Below are positions 1 through 9,504 of a DNA stretch of 64,000 bases, piece after piece. Each line of letters starts with the position of its first letter. Position 1 is the first letter of the stretch. The notes beneath the pieces are model-generated. The model was given only the letters and a program-made list of their open reading frames with translations. It searched no databases and had not been told where the DNA came from. Both the position numbers and the translations under genes were made by a program. The stretch is from contig SOER01000008.1 of NCBI GenBank assembly GCA_021646405.1, forward strand, positions 36,287 to 100,286, given 5' to 3'. Source of the DNA: Candidatus Loosdrechtia aerotolerans. Lineage in GTDB: Bacteria; Planctomycetota; Brocadiia; Brocadiales; Brocadiaceae.

Positions 1-2
1 TG

Positions 3-1370
3 GAAAATGACATATTTGTCACGAAAAATAATGGTGTGTCTTCCCGGGAAGATCAACTGGAAATGATTATGGGCACATCCGAAGAGATTGATTCGTTTTC
101 TTTTGACGATCCAAACGGTACGTATACCGTTTTTTCTAAACTTTCACTCAAGGATTTTCAGGATACAAATAATGACAATCTTATAGATACTGCCATGCTG
201 GAGCTGGAGAGGCTTTCGTTTCCCGGTACGGTAACAGTATCAGGATTATATGTTCTGGGTGGAGGATTTAACAATGAACCGGTATATCCCGGCGCCGAAA
301 CCTATACGGCAGGAACCGCTACCGTTACCCTGGAACCGGGGGTATGGAGAAACATTGCCTGCATTTGGTGGATAAATACGAATGGATCAAACAGAGAGGA
401 AATAAAACAGAACCTGTGGATAGACAGTACGCTCATCAGTTGTAATTCTGTGGATCTGGGTACGGATACGTCTTATTTACCGGGGACGGTGTCTGCAAGG
501 CTCAGCGATTTAAATTCCGGTACTGCAGCACCTGTTTTTCACCTGGGTACAAAGATATTTGAGGTAGGAACCGAAACATCATTTCTGGCTACGATTGATG
601 ACCTTGTTATCTATAACGGGACATCGAGTGTTGCCGGGAGCCCGAAAAGATTTGTCTCTTCTTTCGGAACCTCAGCGTTTGAAAGGGGTGAATCGTATCA
701 GGATTACAACGGCAATTTTCAAAGGGATGCCTCTGGTCACGCGTTTGCGGATAAGAATCATAACGGTATATTCGATGTGGGTGAATCGTTCAATATGGGG
801 AGTGCAACGTTTTACGACAGCAGCGGTGAGTTTTATTCGTTCTACGGAGAACGGTTTATTGATGCGGGGACTGGTACTGCAAATGAGTATGATCCCGGTG
901 AACAGTATGTCGATTATAACCGGAACGGGATATGGGATGCGGGGGAATTTTATCTGGATGTGAATCTGGATGGAAATTACAATCCGGGAGTACCGGTTGC
1001 CGGTGCTGACGCCAACCGTGACCTCCGGCTTGATGATAGTGGTTATATCGTTCGTAATTTTCAGGAGGTCTTGCCCCGGGGGACGAGAATTGGCACGATT
1101 GGATGGACGGAATATGTACCGGAGGGGGGCGATGTATCGTTTGAACTGGTGTTGAGGGCACTGGACGGCAAGGTCCTCTGGCGATGGTTTGGAGGTGACG
1201 GAACAAGCACAAGTATCCGGATAGACCTTGACGTGACGGAGGACGCTGTACTGGAATACCGGGCGAATCTTTTTACCGTAGGTACCCAAACAGAATCGCC
1301 GGTGATTGATGATGTAACCGTAACAGTGATCAGAAAGAAACCGGAGATGATTTCTTATGAAGAAAAGTAG
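3..1370 (+). CDS. Exported LamG-like/EF-hand-like repeat protein of the pilus-secretion operon, 5' end outside the window
   Basis: The reading frame is open to the left edge (from base 3), so the apparent GTG at 36 is probably internal and this is the C-terminal ~455 residues. The first ~200 residues are beta-rich, with Gly/Thr/Tyr patterns reminiscent of LamG/concanavalin-like domains. Residues ~234-350 of the visible part carry repeated Asp/Asn/Gly loops (DYNRNGIWDAGE, DKNHNGIFDVGE, DVNLDGNY), which resemble EF-hand or dockerin calcium loops. It lies just upstream of two pseudopilin-like genes whose inserts carry the same kind of loops, so I infer an exported partner or substrate of the secretion/pilus apparatus. 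The family is not recognised. No signal peptide can be checked because the start is missing. Confidence 0.6.
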   Translation, partial: ENDIFVTKNNGVSSREDQLEMIMGTSEEIDSFSFDDPNGTYTVFSKLSLKDFQDTNNDNLIDTAMLELERLSFPGTVTVSGLYVLGGGFNNEPVYPGAETYTAGTATVTLEPGVWRNIACIWWINTNGSNREEIKQNLWIDSTLISCNSVDLGTDTSYLPGTVSARLSDLNSGTAAPVFHLGTKIFEVGTETSFLATIDDLVIYNGTSSVAGSPKRFVSSFGTSAFERGESYQDYNGNFQRDASGHAFADKNHNGIFDVGESFNMGSATFYDSSGEFYSFYGERFIDAGTGTANEYDPGEQYVDYNRNGIWDAGEFYLDVNLDGNYNPGVPVAGADANRDLRLDDSGYIVRNFQEVLPRGTRIGTIGWTEYVPEGGDVSFELVLRALDGKVLWRWFGGDGTSTSIRIDLDVTEDAVLEYRANLFTVGTQTESPVIDDVTVTVIRKKPEMISYEEK

Positions 1371-1417
1371 CAGCGGTTTATGGGATATCCTGACGGGTTT
1401 TTTTCTGGTGTTCTCCT

Positions 1418-1506
1418 CTTGTTCCCAAACCATGTGCTGAGTCTGCCTCTTCCTCTTGTTCCCAAACAGATGCTTCGGCAGACTCAGCACATGGTTTGTG
1501 AACAAG
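1418..1506. repeat. Long imperfect hairpin, repeat family A
   Basis: Two 30-base arms, 1418-1447 and 1477-1506, are reverse complements with a single mismatch. They enclose another copy of the core GTTCCCAAAC. The hairpin follows the stop at 1370 and may act as a transcript end, but it lacks a clean T tract. Related palindromes occur at 10753-10866 and 13373-13499. Confidence 0.8.
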
Positions 1507-1563
1507 ATGGGGAGAGAGTTTGGGAACAAGTAACCCTGAACCGGGAACCCTGAACCCTGAACC

Positions 1564-1668
1564 TTCTGGCTTTATCCGTGTGCATCCGTGTTCATCCGTG
1601 GTTAATATGTTTTTTAGAAAAGGTTTATGAAATCTGCGTTTATCTGCGCAAATCTGCGTCCCACTATT
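1564..1668. repeat. Intergenic repeat families G and H
   Basis: The stretch 1564-1612 contains tandem ATCCGTG units (TGCATCCGTGTTCATCCGTGG), also found at 17036-17062 and 42965-43000. Bases 1630-1665 carry ATCTGCGT units seen again at 16968-17028 and 52043-52146. No gene is visible between 1371 and the next start at 1691. Confidence 0.7.
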
Positions 1669-1690
1669 TTTTACATAAATGGCAGGTGAT

Positions 1691-2974
1691 ATGGTTAGAC
1701 CGGATATCGGCGGCTTTTCGCTCCTTGAGGCTATTATTGGGATTGCCGTTATTGCTATTGTTGCAGGCAGTATTGCAACAAAATATCCTTTTGATATGAA
1801 AATTATGGAAAAGGAGGCAACTACGGTTGAGGTCTCCCTGATAGCCCGGTCGATAAAAGACGCTATTATAATAGGTGCAAGGGAGAACTATAATCCGCAT
1901 GATAACTCATTTTCTTTTATTTATGAGGGGGTCGCCGTACTCATAAAGCTTCCGTCTCTGGGGAATACAGCGCACTTTCCCGGGGATGCCGATGACGTCC
2001 TGAGGAGCGGGGAGAATCCCGGTGTTACCCTTGGCCTCTACCCCGCCGGACTTTTTTACCGGGGGGAGGTGATGAAGGTGTACCGGTTCAATACGGGACT
2101 CGTTGAATTGAAATCATTAACCGACGAGGACGGGAATCCGGTTTTTGATTCCTTTACCGGTCCGCCGCTGGAGGAAGATGGCAATCTCGACGGGGTATTT
2201 GCTTCTGATGAGGATGTGAACAGGAACGGTTTTTTTGATACCTTTGAAGACGTAGGGATTGATGGTCTGAGGGATGAGCTGGAACCGGGGTTTGATCCGG
2301 TCCATAACCCGGACCCCCATCATGATAATTTCGATCCGGTGAACAACCCGTTTGGAACGGAGAGAAACGGGTGGTTCGATGCCAGAGAGCCGTTCTCGGA
2401 TACCAACGGGAACGGTATACGGGATTCCGATGAATCGTTTACAGATGGGGATATGGACGGGATATTTGACGGTGAGACGGATTTCAACAAGAACGGGTAC
2501 CTGGATGTTCCGGGCAGAAAATCCGGTCCGGGTGGTCTGCCTGCCCCAATAAAAACCTATCTTCAGGACCCCTCCTTACGGAGTATCGATTATGGGTATA
2601 CCGTTCGGGTAACCCATCAGAATGCAATCGGGCAGGACGGTTATTCTGAAGATAGTATTTTTACCTTTGAAATTGCCGTGTATAAGGGCTTTTCTGCCGT
2701 CAGACCAGCGCTCCGGTCTGCCCGCCAGGAGGTCCTGGATTCCGCATCGCTGCCGGAGGCGGATACGGGAAACATGAATGACGATGACGATGATGATGTT
2801 AAGGACGACAAGATCGTTACCGATGCGAATCATAAAATCGACAGGGCTCTCACAAATGGTGCCGCTTTACCCGAGAATGTCCTTGACGGCAGTGATGATG
2901 ATAATGACGGATATGTTGACGACGGTCTTGTTAAGCCGGATTTTGTAGGGCGGTTCCAGATTGTATTTTCATAA
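1691..2974 (+). CDS. Minor-pseudopilin-like protein with calcium-loop-like insert
   Basis: The N-terminus is a type IV prepilin leader: a short charged segment, Gly, then FSLLEA followed by ~20 hydrophobic residues, with Glu at +5 of the mature protein. Cleavage by prepilin peptidase is expected after the Gly. I prefer the ATG at 1691 (427 aa) over 1679 because it gives a normal leader; AGGTG lies just before it. At 427 aa it is much larger than typical GspH/I. Residues ~170-275 are an insert of Asp/Asn/Gly loops (DVNRNGFFD, DTNGNGIRD, DFNKNGYLD) plus a DPVHNPDPHHDNFDPV block. Residues ~362-375 are nearly all Asp. The next gene begins six bases downstream and has a similar insert. Role inferred: pilus-tip or type II secretion pseudopilin. 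Confidence 0.75.
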   Translation: MVRPDIGGFSLLEAIIGIAVIAIVAGSIATKYPFDMKIMEKEATTVEVSLIARSIKDAIIIGARENYNPHDNSFSFIYEGVAVLIKLPSLGNTAHFPGDADDVLRSGENPGVTLGLYPAGLFYRGEVMKVYRFNTGLVELKSLTDEDGNPVFDSFTGPPLEEDGNLDGVFASDEDVNRNGFFDTFEDVGIDGLRDELEPGFDPVHNPDPHHDNFDPVNNPFGTERNGWFDAREPFSDTNGNGIRDSDESFTDGDMDGIFDGETDFNKNGYLDVPGRKSGPGGLPAPIKTYLQDPSLRSIDYGYTVRVTHQNAIGQDGYSEDSIFTFEIAVYKGFSAVRPALRSARQEVLDSASLPEADTGNMNDDDDDDVKDDKIVTDANHKIDRALTNGAALPENVLDGSDDDNDGYVDDGLVKPDFVGRFQIVFS

Positions 2975-2980
2975 ATAAAG

Positions 2981-4657
2981 ATGAAAAACGCTTACGGTAT
3001 CACATTAATAGAGATGTTAATAACCATTGTCATCATGGCAGGTATTACCCTGGGGCTGCTCTTCTTTTTAAGGACGGGAATGAACTATACCGCCCTTTTA
3101 CAGGAACGTGCGGGCATTTACCAGGAGTCCGGTCGCATTATGGATACAATACGCGCTGACCTTTCAACAATCACGGCTGTGACAGATATGGAATACTATA
3201 ATAATTTGAACAGCGATGTCTATTTCAACAGCCTTCGTCTGCCCGGTACCGGCACGGTTGAAAGGGAGGATATGATAATACCGGCCGATGATCCTTCAAC
3301 TTTTTCTCTGAGAGAGGACTTCTATCCGCCGCAGGATAATGCCTCCACCCCCTTCCAGGAATCGCTCCTCAATTATGAGAACCTTCCGTTCGGCATAACG
3401 TATGACTATGTATTTGGCATAACGAACAGCGGGAATGCAGATGCGATATATTTCCGGGGAAGCGTTAAGGACGGCGATAAAAGGGTGCCGGCAAATATTT
3501 GCTACCGGTTATTCAAAAAAAGGATCTCCCCGGTCGACGAGGATACCGGTGTTGACGGAAAGGCAGATGAAGACGAGGATGGGTTCCATCCCGTGGCGAA
3601 TCCTGATCCTGCGTATGATAACTTTGACCCGGTCCTGAATGCCATTGCCGCCGAGGGGAATGATCGTTTTGATCTTGACCCCGACGGGACAGGTCCCGGA
3701 TTGCCCGAAACGGACCGGGATGGAAACGGGCTCATTGACAGGGCATATACCTTTGAATTGCAGAGGATCGTGACAACCATAGAAGATGAGGAGGGGGATT
3801 TTGGTGCAGACGGAATCATGAACAGCCAGGAGCCGGGGTACGACCCGGTAACGAATCCTGATCCGAACGGGGATAATTTCGATGCCCTTACCAACCCGAA
3901 AGGGACCGAGGGAAACGGGCAGATAGATAAAATACCGGTAACGAGGACAGAGGTTCTCTCCCGGTTGGTAACAGCGTTTAACATCCTCTATTATGACAGG
4001 GGTACAGGGCAATACCGGGAACCGGCATCTACTATCAGGAGATTTTCTTACCCTCCTGATGTTGGTCTTGTTGGAAGATTCAATACCGATACACCACCCT
4101 GGCTCTCCCTTCAGGGTATGTCAACAGAGATTTTTCCTGAAGAGGGCGGGGTGACATACAGTACCGTGTCAGCAGGAGATTCTATATTTCTCCGGAGCAG
4201 GGAGATTGTATTTGATGTGTATCAGATTTCAAACGTGGATACCGCATTGAAAAGGATACGGTTTAACGGGATCCCTCCCGTTGGGGTAGATGCCGCCGTT
4301 CAGTTCATTCCTGCCGGTATATTTGATACGGACGGTATGCTTTCGTGTCCGGCGGTAAAGGACGGTTTTATGAATCTTGCGATAGGTGATCAGGTTTTTG
4401 TACAGCAGTGGAATGCGGGTGCCACGGATTTTGCCGTGAAACCCGGTCTCTATACGGTCATCGATAAACGTGGAGGGAAGCTACTCCTTGATTTAAAGGG
4501 TCAGGAGCCTGTATTCGGTACAAGCACTGTCTTTTTCCGGTCCGCCTTTTTCCCCCCGGGGATCAGGGTTGAACTCAGGTGGTGGGCAGATCAGATATCC
4601 CAAAACCGCGGGGAACCGTCGTACGTATCGTTGTCTCAAACAATCGTATTACCATAG
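2981..4657 (+). CDS. GspJ/PilW-like large pseudopilin with calcium-loop-like inserts
   Basis: This 558-aa protein starts MKNAYG-ITLIEML, a class III signal with Glu at +5 of the mature form and a hydrophobic helix to about residue 28, followed by the coiled helix usual for pilins. Inserts at residues ~185-254 and ~273-319 repeat the pattern DPV-NPDP-DNFD plus GTEGNG, which is nearly the same block as in the preceding gene. This implies the inserts share an origin or spread by recombination. The gene is six bases downstream of the previous one, so they are probably co-transcribed and translated together. The C-terminal third (from ~residue 330) is beta-rich. The size is about twice that of a normal GspJ. 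Assignment to GspJ/PilW is by position and N-terminus only. Confidence 0.75.
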   Translation: MKNAYGITLIEMLITIVIMAGITLGLLFFLRTGMNYTALLQERAGIYQESGRIMDTIRADLSTITAVTDMEYYNNLNSDVYFNSLRLPGTGTVEREDMIIPADDPSTFSLREDFYPPQDNASTPFQESLLNYENLPFGITYDYVFGITNSGNADAIYFRGSVKDGDKRVPANICYRLFKKRISPVDEDTGVDGKADEDEDGFHPVANPDPAYDNFDPVLNAIAAEGNDRFDLDPDGTGPGLPETDRDGNGLIDRAYTFELQRIVTTIEDEEGDFGADGIMNSQEPGYDPVTNPDPNGDNFDALTNPKGTEGNGQIDKIPVTRTEVLSRLVTAFNILYYDRGTGQYREPASTIRRFSYPPDVGLVGRFNTDTPPWLSLQGMSTEIFPEEGGVTYSTVSAGDSIFLRSREIVFDVYQISNVDTALKRIRFNGIPPVGVDAAVQFIPAGIFDTDGMLSCPAVKDGFMNLAIGDQVFVQQWNAGATDFAVKPGLYTVIDKRGGKLLLDLKGQEPVFGTSTVFFRSAFFPPGIRVELRWWADQISQNRGEPSYVSLSQTIVLP

Positions 4658-5100
4658 CCCAAAGGGCTTTTTCTCTGATAGCACAGAGTAAATATTTTCC
4701 TTTGAGATAACGAAAAGCAGCAAAGTAGGGTATATGCCAAAAGTCGGATGTCCGGGGTGTACAACTCTACCATGGAGTGTGTTGAGTAAAAGCCCGCCGA
4801 AGGCGGTAAGTTCATGGTATAGGAATTTTCATTTTATGTAAGCGGGTTTGCGGGTAGGTGTTGTTATAAGGTTAATGATGTTACTATGATGCAACAGTGA
4901 TTCTTCATGTTTAATTGTTTTTAATCCCGAAGGGATGCCATGATTATAGCAAAAGACCTCAGAAGAATTGTAAACTCCGAAGGGGTGACATACTTGTAAA
5001 TAAAAAATGAAAATAACAGCTAACCCGGAACGGTGGTGCCAAAACACAGCTTCATAATGTCACCCCTTCGGAGTTAAGTACATGCAGATGGAGTAAGGGG
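4658..5100. repeat. Gap filled by repeat families E and C
   Basis: Bases 4658-4715 (AAAGGGCTTTTTCTCTGATA region) recur at 21363-21422. Bases 4728-5095 contain a mosaic whose pieces recur at 13498-13800, 58384-58460 and 58603-58678. An internal inverted repeat pairs CTCCGAAGGGGTGAC near 4974 with GTCACCCCTTCGGAG near 5058. No coding signal is seen, and only a weak promoter could be hidden here. Confidence 0.75.
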
Positions 5101-5134
5101 GAGGGAAAAGGAGATTTATCTGGAGTAAAAAATT

Positions 5135-6772
5135 ATGTCACATAATGAACCTGACGAATTTTTGCAGTTTATGAGAAGTGGTGAATCATTGGGCGGGGAT
5201 GAGGGGGTTATCAGTCCCGGCCATGCTGTTTATTGTGCAGCGGGGAAAATCCTTGATTTGCAGACGGGGCTTCCCTTTGTTGAGATAGCGAATATGGATC
5301 TGTCTCCCGAGATCATCCGGTGTGTTCCGGAAGACATCGTGAAAAGACACCGCCTTATCCCTATCAACAATGAGAACGGAACGGTTACCCTTGCCTTATC
5401 GGATATGCCGGATTCGGTGATACTCGATGATATCAGGTTTTTTATCGGCCGGAATGTAAAACTCGTTGTGACAGAGAAGGACAGTATAGAGGAATTCATA
5501 CAGAAATATTATTCAAATAGTGTCCTTTCTGCGGTAAAAAGACCGCAGCAGCCGTCGTCAATACCAGGAGACCGCATTGCCGTATACGATGACGATATAA
5601 TTGTAGAGATTGTAAATACGATTATTTCTGATGCCATATCCATGAAGGCGAGTGATGTACATATCGAACCGCTCGAAACACGGCTTAGGGTACGATACCG
5701 GATCGATGGTTTTTGTTACGATGTCAACTCTTTTGAAAAAAGATTAATGCCCCCCATCACAGCACGTATTAAAGTAATGGCAGATATCGATGTTGCCGAG
5801 AAGAGGCTGCCGCAGGATGGAAGAATCAAATTACAGCGGCCAGGGATGGATGTCAGTATACGGGTTTCTACATTGCCGGTTGTACACGGGGAGAGTATTG
5901 TGCTCCGTATTCTGGATAAATCAAATGTCCGTAAAGGTTTGAAAACACTCGGACTGCTTGAGGAGGATTATACCCTGCTGAAGTCCATTGTATCGGTACC
6001 GGACGGGATGATGATTATTTCGGGGCCGACGGGGAGCGGAAAAACAACAACATTGTATGCCATACTGCACGAGCTTAGCAAACCACATATAAAGATAGTA
6101 ACCATTGAGGACCCTGTGGAGTATACCCTTGAGGGGGTGAATCAGATTCAGGTCAGTGAAGGGCTTGGCCGTAAGTATAGCCGTATTCTGAAACATATTT
6201 TACGGCACGACCCCAATGTTATCATGGTAGGAGAGATGCGTGATCTGGAATCGGTAGAAATCGCCATGCGTTCTGCACTCACCGGTCATAAAGTCCTCAG
6301 TACCCTTCACACCAACGATGCCCCGTCCGTTGTTACCCGGTTAATAAACATGGGACTCCCGCCCTTTATGATTACGGCTTCTGTTCAGGCGGTAATCTAC
6401 CAGCGCTTGGTCAGGACGTTATGTCAGGCTTGTAAGGTGCCTTTTGTGCCTGCACGGGCAGAAATCCTGAAATGGGTAAACAGGGGACAGGGGGAAGGAT
6501 TGGATGAGAGTGGTATAGTCACAGAGGGAATGCCCTGGTTTCACCCCGGTGGCTGCCGGGAATGCAACTTCAGCGGTTACAAAGGAAGGACTGCCCTCTT
6601 TGAGATCATGTTCCTGAACGATGAGATACGGCGGTTGACGATGGATACGGCATCGTCAACGGCAATCAGGAAAATAGCGTTAAAGCATGGTATGCGTGAT
6701 ATAAGAACAGACGGTATTCTAAAGGTTATGAAAGGGATAACATCAATAAGTGAGGTATTGAGGGTCACATGA
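5135..6772 (+). CDS. GspE/PilB-type secretion ATPase (full length)
   Basis: A 545-aa hexameric AAA+-like ATPase that would power pseudopilus or pilus assembly at the cytoplasmic face of the inner membrane. An N-terminal GspE_N domain covers roughly residues 1-140. The Walker A GPTGSGKTTT is at ~297-306, an Asp box precedes it, the Walker B region has DPNVIMVGEMRD, and a HTND His box follows. A tetracysteine zinc motif is present (CQAC near residue 432, CREC near 473), as in GspE/PilB but not PilT. The start is supported by GGAG nine bases upstream of the ATG. It overlaps the next gene by ATGA, implying translational coupling. Confidence 0.93.
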   Translation: MSHNEPDEFLQFMRSGESLGGDEGVISPGHAVYCAAGKILDLQTGLPFVEIANMDLSPEIIRCVPEDIVKRHRLIPINNENGTVTLALSDMPDSVILDDIRFFIGRNVKLVVTEKDSIEEFIQKYYSNSVLSAVKRPQQPSSIPGDRIAVYDDDIIVEIVNTIISDAISMKASDVHIEPLETRLRVRYRIDGFCYDVNSFEKRLMPPITARIKVMADIDVAEKRLPQDGRIKLQRPGMDVSIRVSTLPVVHGESIVLRILDKSNVRKGLKTLGLLEEDYTLLKSIVSVPDGMMIISGPTGSGKTTTLYAILHELSKPHIKIVTIEDPVEYTLEGVNQIQVSEGLGRKYSRILKHILRHDPNVIMVGEMRDLESVEIAMRSALTGHKVLSTLHTNDAPSVVTRLINMGLPPFMITASVQAVIYQRLVRTLCQACKVPFVPARAEILKWVNRGQGEGLDESGIVTEGMPWFHPGGCRECNFSGYKGRTALFEIMFLNDEIRRLTMDTASSTAIRKIALKHGMRDIRTDGILKVMKGITSISEVLRVT

Positions 6773-8034
6773 CAGAAAATAGTCCGTTCAGGATCAGTAA
6801 AGAGTTATTTTATGATCTGGAAAAAGGGTTCAGGGAAAATACGGCTCAGAAGGATTTACAGGTATTTGCCGCACAGCCGGAAATAATCCGGGGCCTTAAT
6901 TTCATCCTTATAGAAGCTATCAGACTGAAATCGAGCGATATCCACCTTGAGGCTTGTCAGGACCATTATGTAATCCGGTTCCGGATCGATGGTTTACTTC
7001 ATGAGGTACCCCCGATACCTTTCCAGTTTGGGATTGGCCTTATAAGCAGAATTAAGGTGTTGTCACGGTTAAGCATATCGGAAAGGGCACTGCCGCAGGA
7101 TGGCCGGTTTACTATCAATATTGATCAAAGGGTTATCGAGCTGAGGGTATCCATTATACCGATGATTTTCGGAGAAGGGGTTGTTATCAGGATACTTGAC
7201 AAGTCGGCCGTCAAATTGCAGATACCAAGTCTTGGCGTCGATGACAGGGGGTTAAAGATTTTAAGGGAAAATATACAGAAATCGAGCGGGATCATCCTTG
7301 TTACCGGCCCTACAGGTTCCGGAAAGACAACGACCCTCTATGCAATCCTGAACGAATTAAACCAGGCGGACAAAAAGATTGTCACAACAGAGGACCCTGT
7401 AGAATACGAAATCAACAGCATCATGCAGGTTGAGATCAAACCGGAGATAGATTTAACCTTTGCGGTATCCCTGAGGAGCATATTACGGCAGGACCCCGAT
7501 ATTATCCTCGTTGGTGAAATCCGGGACACGGAAACGGCAAAGATAGCCATCGAGGCATCGTTAACGGGACATCTCGTTCTCAGCACGGTTCATACGAGAA
7601 ATACGGTAGGTACCCTGTCGCGGCTTGTTGATATGGGGGTAGAACCTTACCTGCTGGCCGATACGGTTAATCTCATCGTGGCACAAAGGCTGGTAAGGGT
7701 AATATGTAAGCACTGCAGGGAACCGTATGCCCCCGGTGAAGAAGAGCTTCTCTCACTGAATGCCGCATTTTTGAACCAACCGGTTTTTTACCGGGGGAAA
7801 GGATGCCATCACTGCAACTTTACCAGGTACCGGGGCAGGACGGGACTTTTTGAGATTATGAACCTTACCGGTGAGGAGAGAAATCTCATTAGTGCTATGG
7901 AGATCAACGAACCCTTGTATGAGACGGTACGAAAAAACGGTTTAGTGAGCCTGAGGGAGTACGGTATACAGAAGATCGTAGAGGGCATTACAACATATCA
8001 CGAAGTTATGGAGAACACCTATGTCATACTTTGA
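6769..8034 (+). CDS. Second GspE/PilB-type ATPase, lacking the N-terminal domain
   Basis: A 421-aa secretion ATPase that starts directly in the region equivalent to N2 of GspE, so the N1/GspE_N domain is absent. Walker A GPTGSGKTTT is at ~180-189, with DPDIILVGEIRD and a variant His box HTRN in place of HTND. The tetracysteine zinc motif (CKHC, CHHC) is kept, which argues against a PilT retraction ATPase even though the length is intermediate. ATGA overlap with the upstream ATPase and a 14-base overlap with the downstream gspF/pilC-like gene show one operon. It could form a mixed hexamer with, or work in alternation with, its neighbour; that is inference. Confidence 0.9.
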   Translation: MTENSPFRISKELFYDLEKGFRENTAQKDLQVFAAQPEIIRGLNFILIEAIRLKSSDIHLEACQDHYVIRFRIDGLLHEVPPIPFQFGIGLISRIKVLSRLSISERALPQDGRFTINIDQRVIELRVSIIPMIFGEGVVIRILDKSAVKLQIPSLGVDDRGLKILRENIQKSSGIILVTGPTGSGKTTTLYAILNELNQADKKIVTTEDPVEYEINSIMQVEIKPEIDLTFAVSLRSILRQDPDIILVGEIRDTETAKIAIEASLTGHLVLSTVHTRNTVGTLSRLVDMGVEPYLLADTVNLIVAQRLVRVICKHCREPYAPGEEELLSLNAAFLNQPVFYRGKGCHHCNFTRYRGRTGLFEIMNLTGEERNLISAMEINEPLYETVRKNGLVSLREYGIQKIVEGITTYHEVMENTYVIL

Positions 8035-9304
8035 AATAAAGGTCATAAACGCTCAGGGAGAATTTGTGCTGCGGCGCGTCAGGGCAAGAAATGCCGAGGA
8101 TGCTTTAAACAGGGCGAAAACAGGCGGTTTTTTCCCTGTGGGCTTATTATCCCCGGACGCTGACCGGGAAGGTACTGACCAGGAACCCTCTGCTGAAAAT
8201 ACGAGACGGGAAAGGTATAAAAAACGAATAAGTCTCTATTCACTCCTTACCCATTTCCAGGGGATAAAGAAAAAGGACATTGCAGAACTTACCCGTAAAC
8301 TCCGTATCTTTATTCAGGCGGGAATGCCTCTGTATCAATCACTTTCCATATTACATGCGCAGACAAAAAAGAAGCGTCTGGCAGGACTCGTGAAGAGTAT
8401 CGCAGATGATGTTGAGGCAGGGAAAAGCTTTGCCGAATCACTTGAAAAATATCCGAAGTATTTTCATACCCTCTATACCGGTCTTATTCGTGCCGGTGAG
8501 AACAGCGGAAATCTTATTGAGGTCCTCACCCGCCTTGAGCACTATCTGAATGCCGTTTTGAAGAGAAAGTCAAAACTTATCTCTGCTGCCATCTATCCCA
8601 GTATCGTTGTCCTTATGACGTTCGGGATTATATCACTGTTAAATGTCTTTATTATCCCTAAATTTGAAAAATCATACCGGTCACTCCAGATGGAATTGCC
8701 AAAGATAACAACCACCGTGCTTTCTGCAAGTACCTGGATCAGTACCCATTGGTATACACTCTTCCTCATTCCCCTGGCGATTATTGTCCTGATAAAGGTA
8801 CTGCGGTTTACAAAATTCGGGAGGTACTGGCTCGATTATCTCCTGCTCATGGTTCCTCTGGTAGGCAACATTGTTCAGAAGGCAAATTTGTCGTTATTCT
8901 ACAGGACCGCTGCAACACTCCTCCAGAGCGGCGTCATGATCCTGGATACCTTAAAGATGGCGGGTTCTGTGATAAAGAATGTCGTCGTTAACCGGGAGAT
9001 CGGACTTATCACGAAGGGGGTTTATGAAGGAAAGACCATGAACGAAATGATGAAGCAAAGCCGGTTGTTTGACCCCTTTGCGGTCCATATGGTTGAAGTA
9101 GGCGAAATGTCCGGTACGTTCGGAGAAATGCTTGAGGAGACATCGGACGTATACGATGAAGAACTCGATATATTATATAAACGGCTGGAGAGCATGCTGG
9201 AACCCCTGATTATCATAATCCTTGCTGCTATCGTGGGCACCGTTATTATTGCCCTTTACATGCCAATGGTAAAATTAACCCAGACGATTGGTAATATAAG
9301 ATAA
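8021..9304 (+). CDS. GspF/PilC-type inner-membrane platform protein
   Basis: A 427-aa integral membrane protein with two repeated T2SSF domains. The first (from about residue 87) has the family pattern LTRKLRIFIQAGMPLYQSL, and the second (from about residue 290) has YRTAATLLQSGVMILDTL. Hydrophobic helices fall at ~187-210, ~238-260 and ~395-420. Residues 1-90 form a soluble leader domain as in GspF. It anchors the ATPase and the pseudopilins in the inner membrane. GGAG lies seven bases before the ATG and the start is inside the preceding ATPase gene. The operon appears to end here. Confidence 0.93.
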   Translation: MSYFEIKVINAQGEFVLRRVRARNAEDALNRAKTGGFFPVGLLSPDADREGTDQEPSAENTRRERYKKRISLYSLLTHFQGIKKKDIAELTRKLRIFIQAGMPLYQSLSILHAQTKKKRLAGLVKSIADDVEAGKSFAESLEKYPKYFHTLYTGLIRAGENSGNLIEVLTRLEHYLNAVLKRKSKLISAAIYPSIVVLMTFGIISLLNVFIIPKFEKSYRSLQMELPKITTTVLSASTWISTHWYTLFLIPLAIIVLIKVLRFTKFGRYWLDYLLLMVPLVGNIVQKANLSLFYRTAATLLQSGVMILDTLKMAGSVIKNVVVNREIGLITKGVYEGKTMNEMMKQSRLFDPFAVHMVEVGEMSGTFGEMLEETSDVYDEELDILYKRLESMLEPLIIIILAAIVGTVIIALYMPMVKLTQTIGNIR

Positions 9305-9504
9305 AATGCAAAATAAGAGAGAATAGTTTTGACATTTCACCATTCTTTTTTTATATTAAAGATATTGAGTCTCATTAGCGCTTGTTTTGGGATAAAGAAG
9401 ATTGGTATTCATTGAGTTTTGAGAAATACGATCTTTGACAGCTCTGTCAGGTGGAGGGAGAAAAGACAAAAAATCCTTCTCCCTTCACCCCATATGCATC
9501 AAGC

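Noticed and set aside
672..1529. 285-codon frame on the - strand opposite the first gene
   Set aside because: It lies entirely against a gene with clear domain pattern and runs into repeat A; composition is that of an antisense shadow.
4728..5100. Spaced repeats that could suggest a CRISPR array
   Set aside because: Units are few, differ in length, are inverted relative to each other and recur as whole blocks elsewhere; no cas genes are present. The same holds for the repeats at 25440-25645 and 58705-58985.
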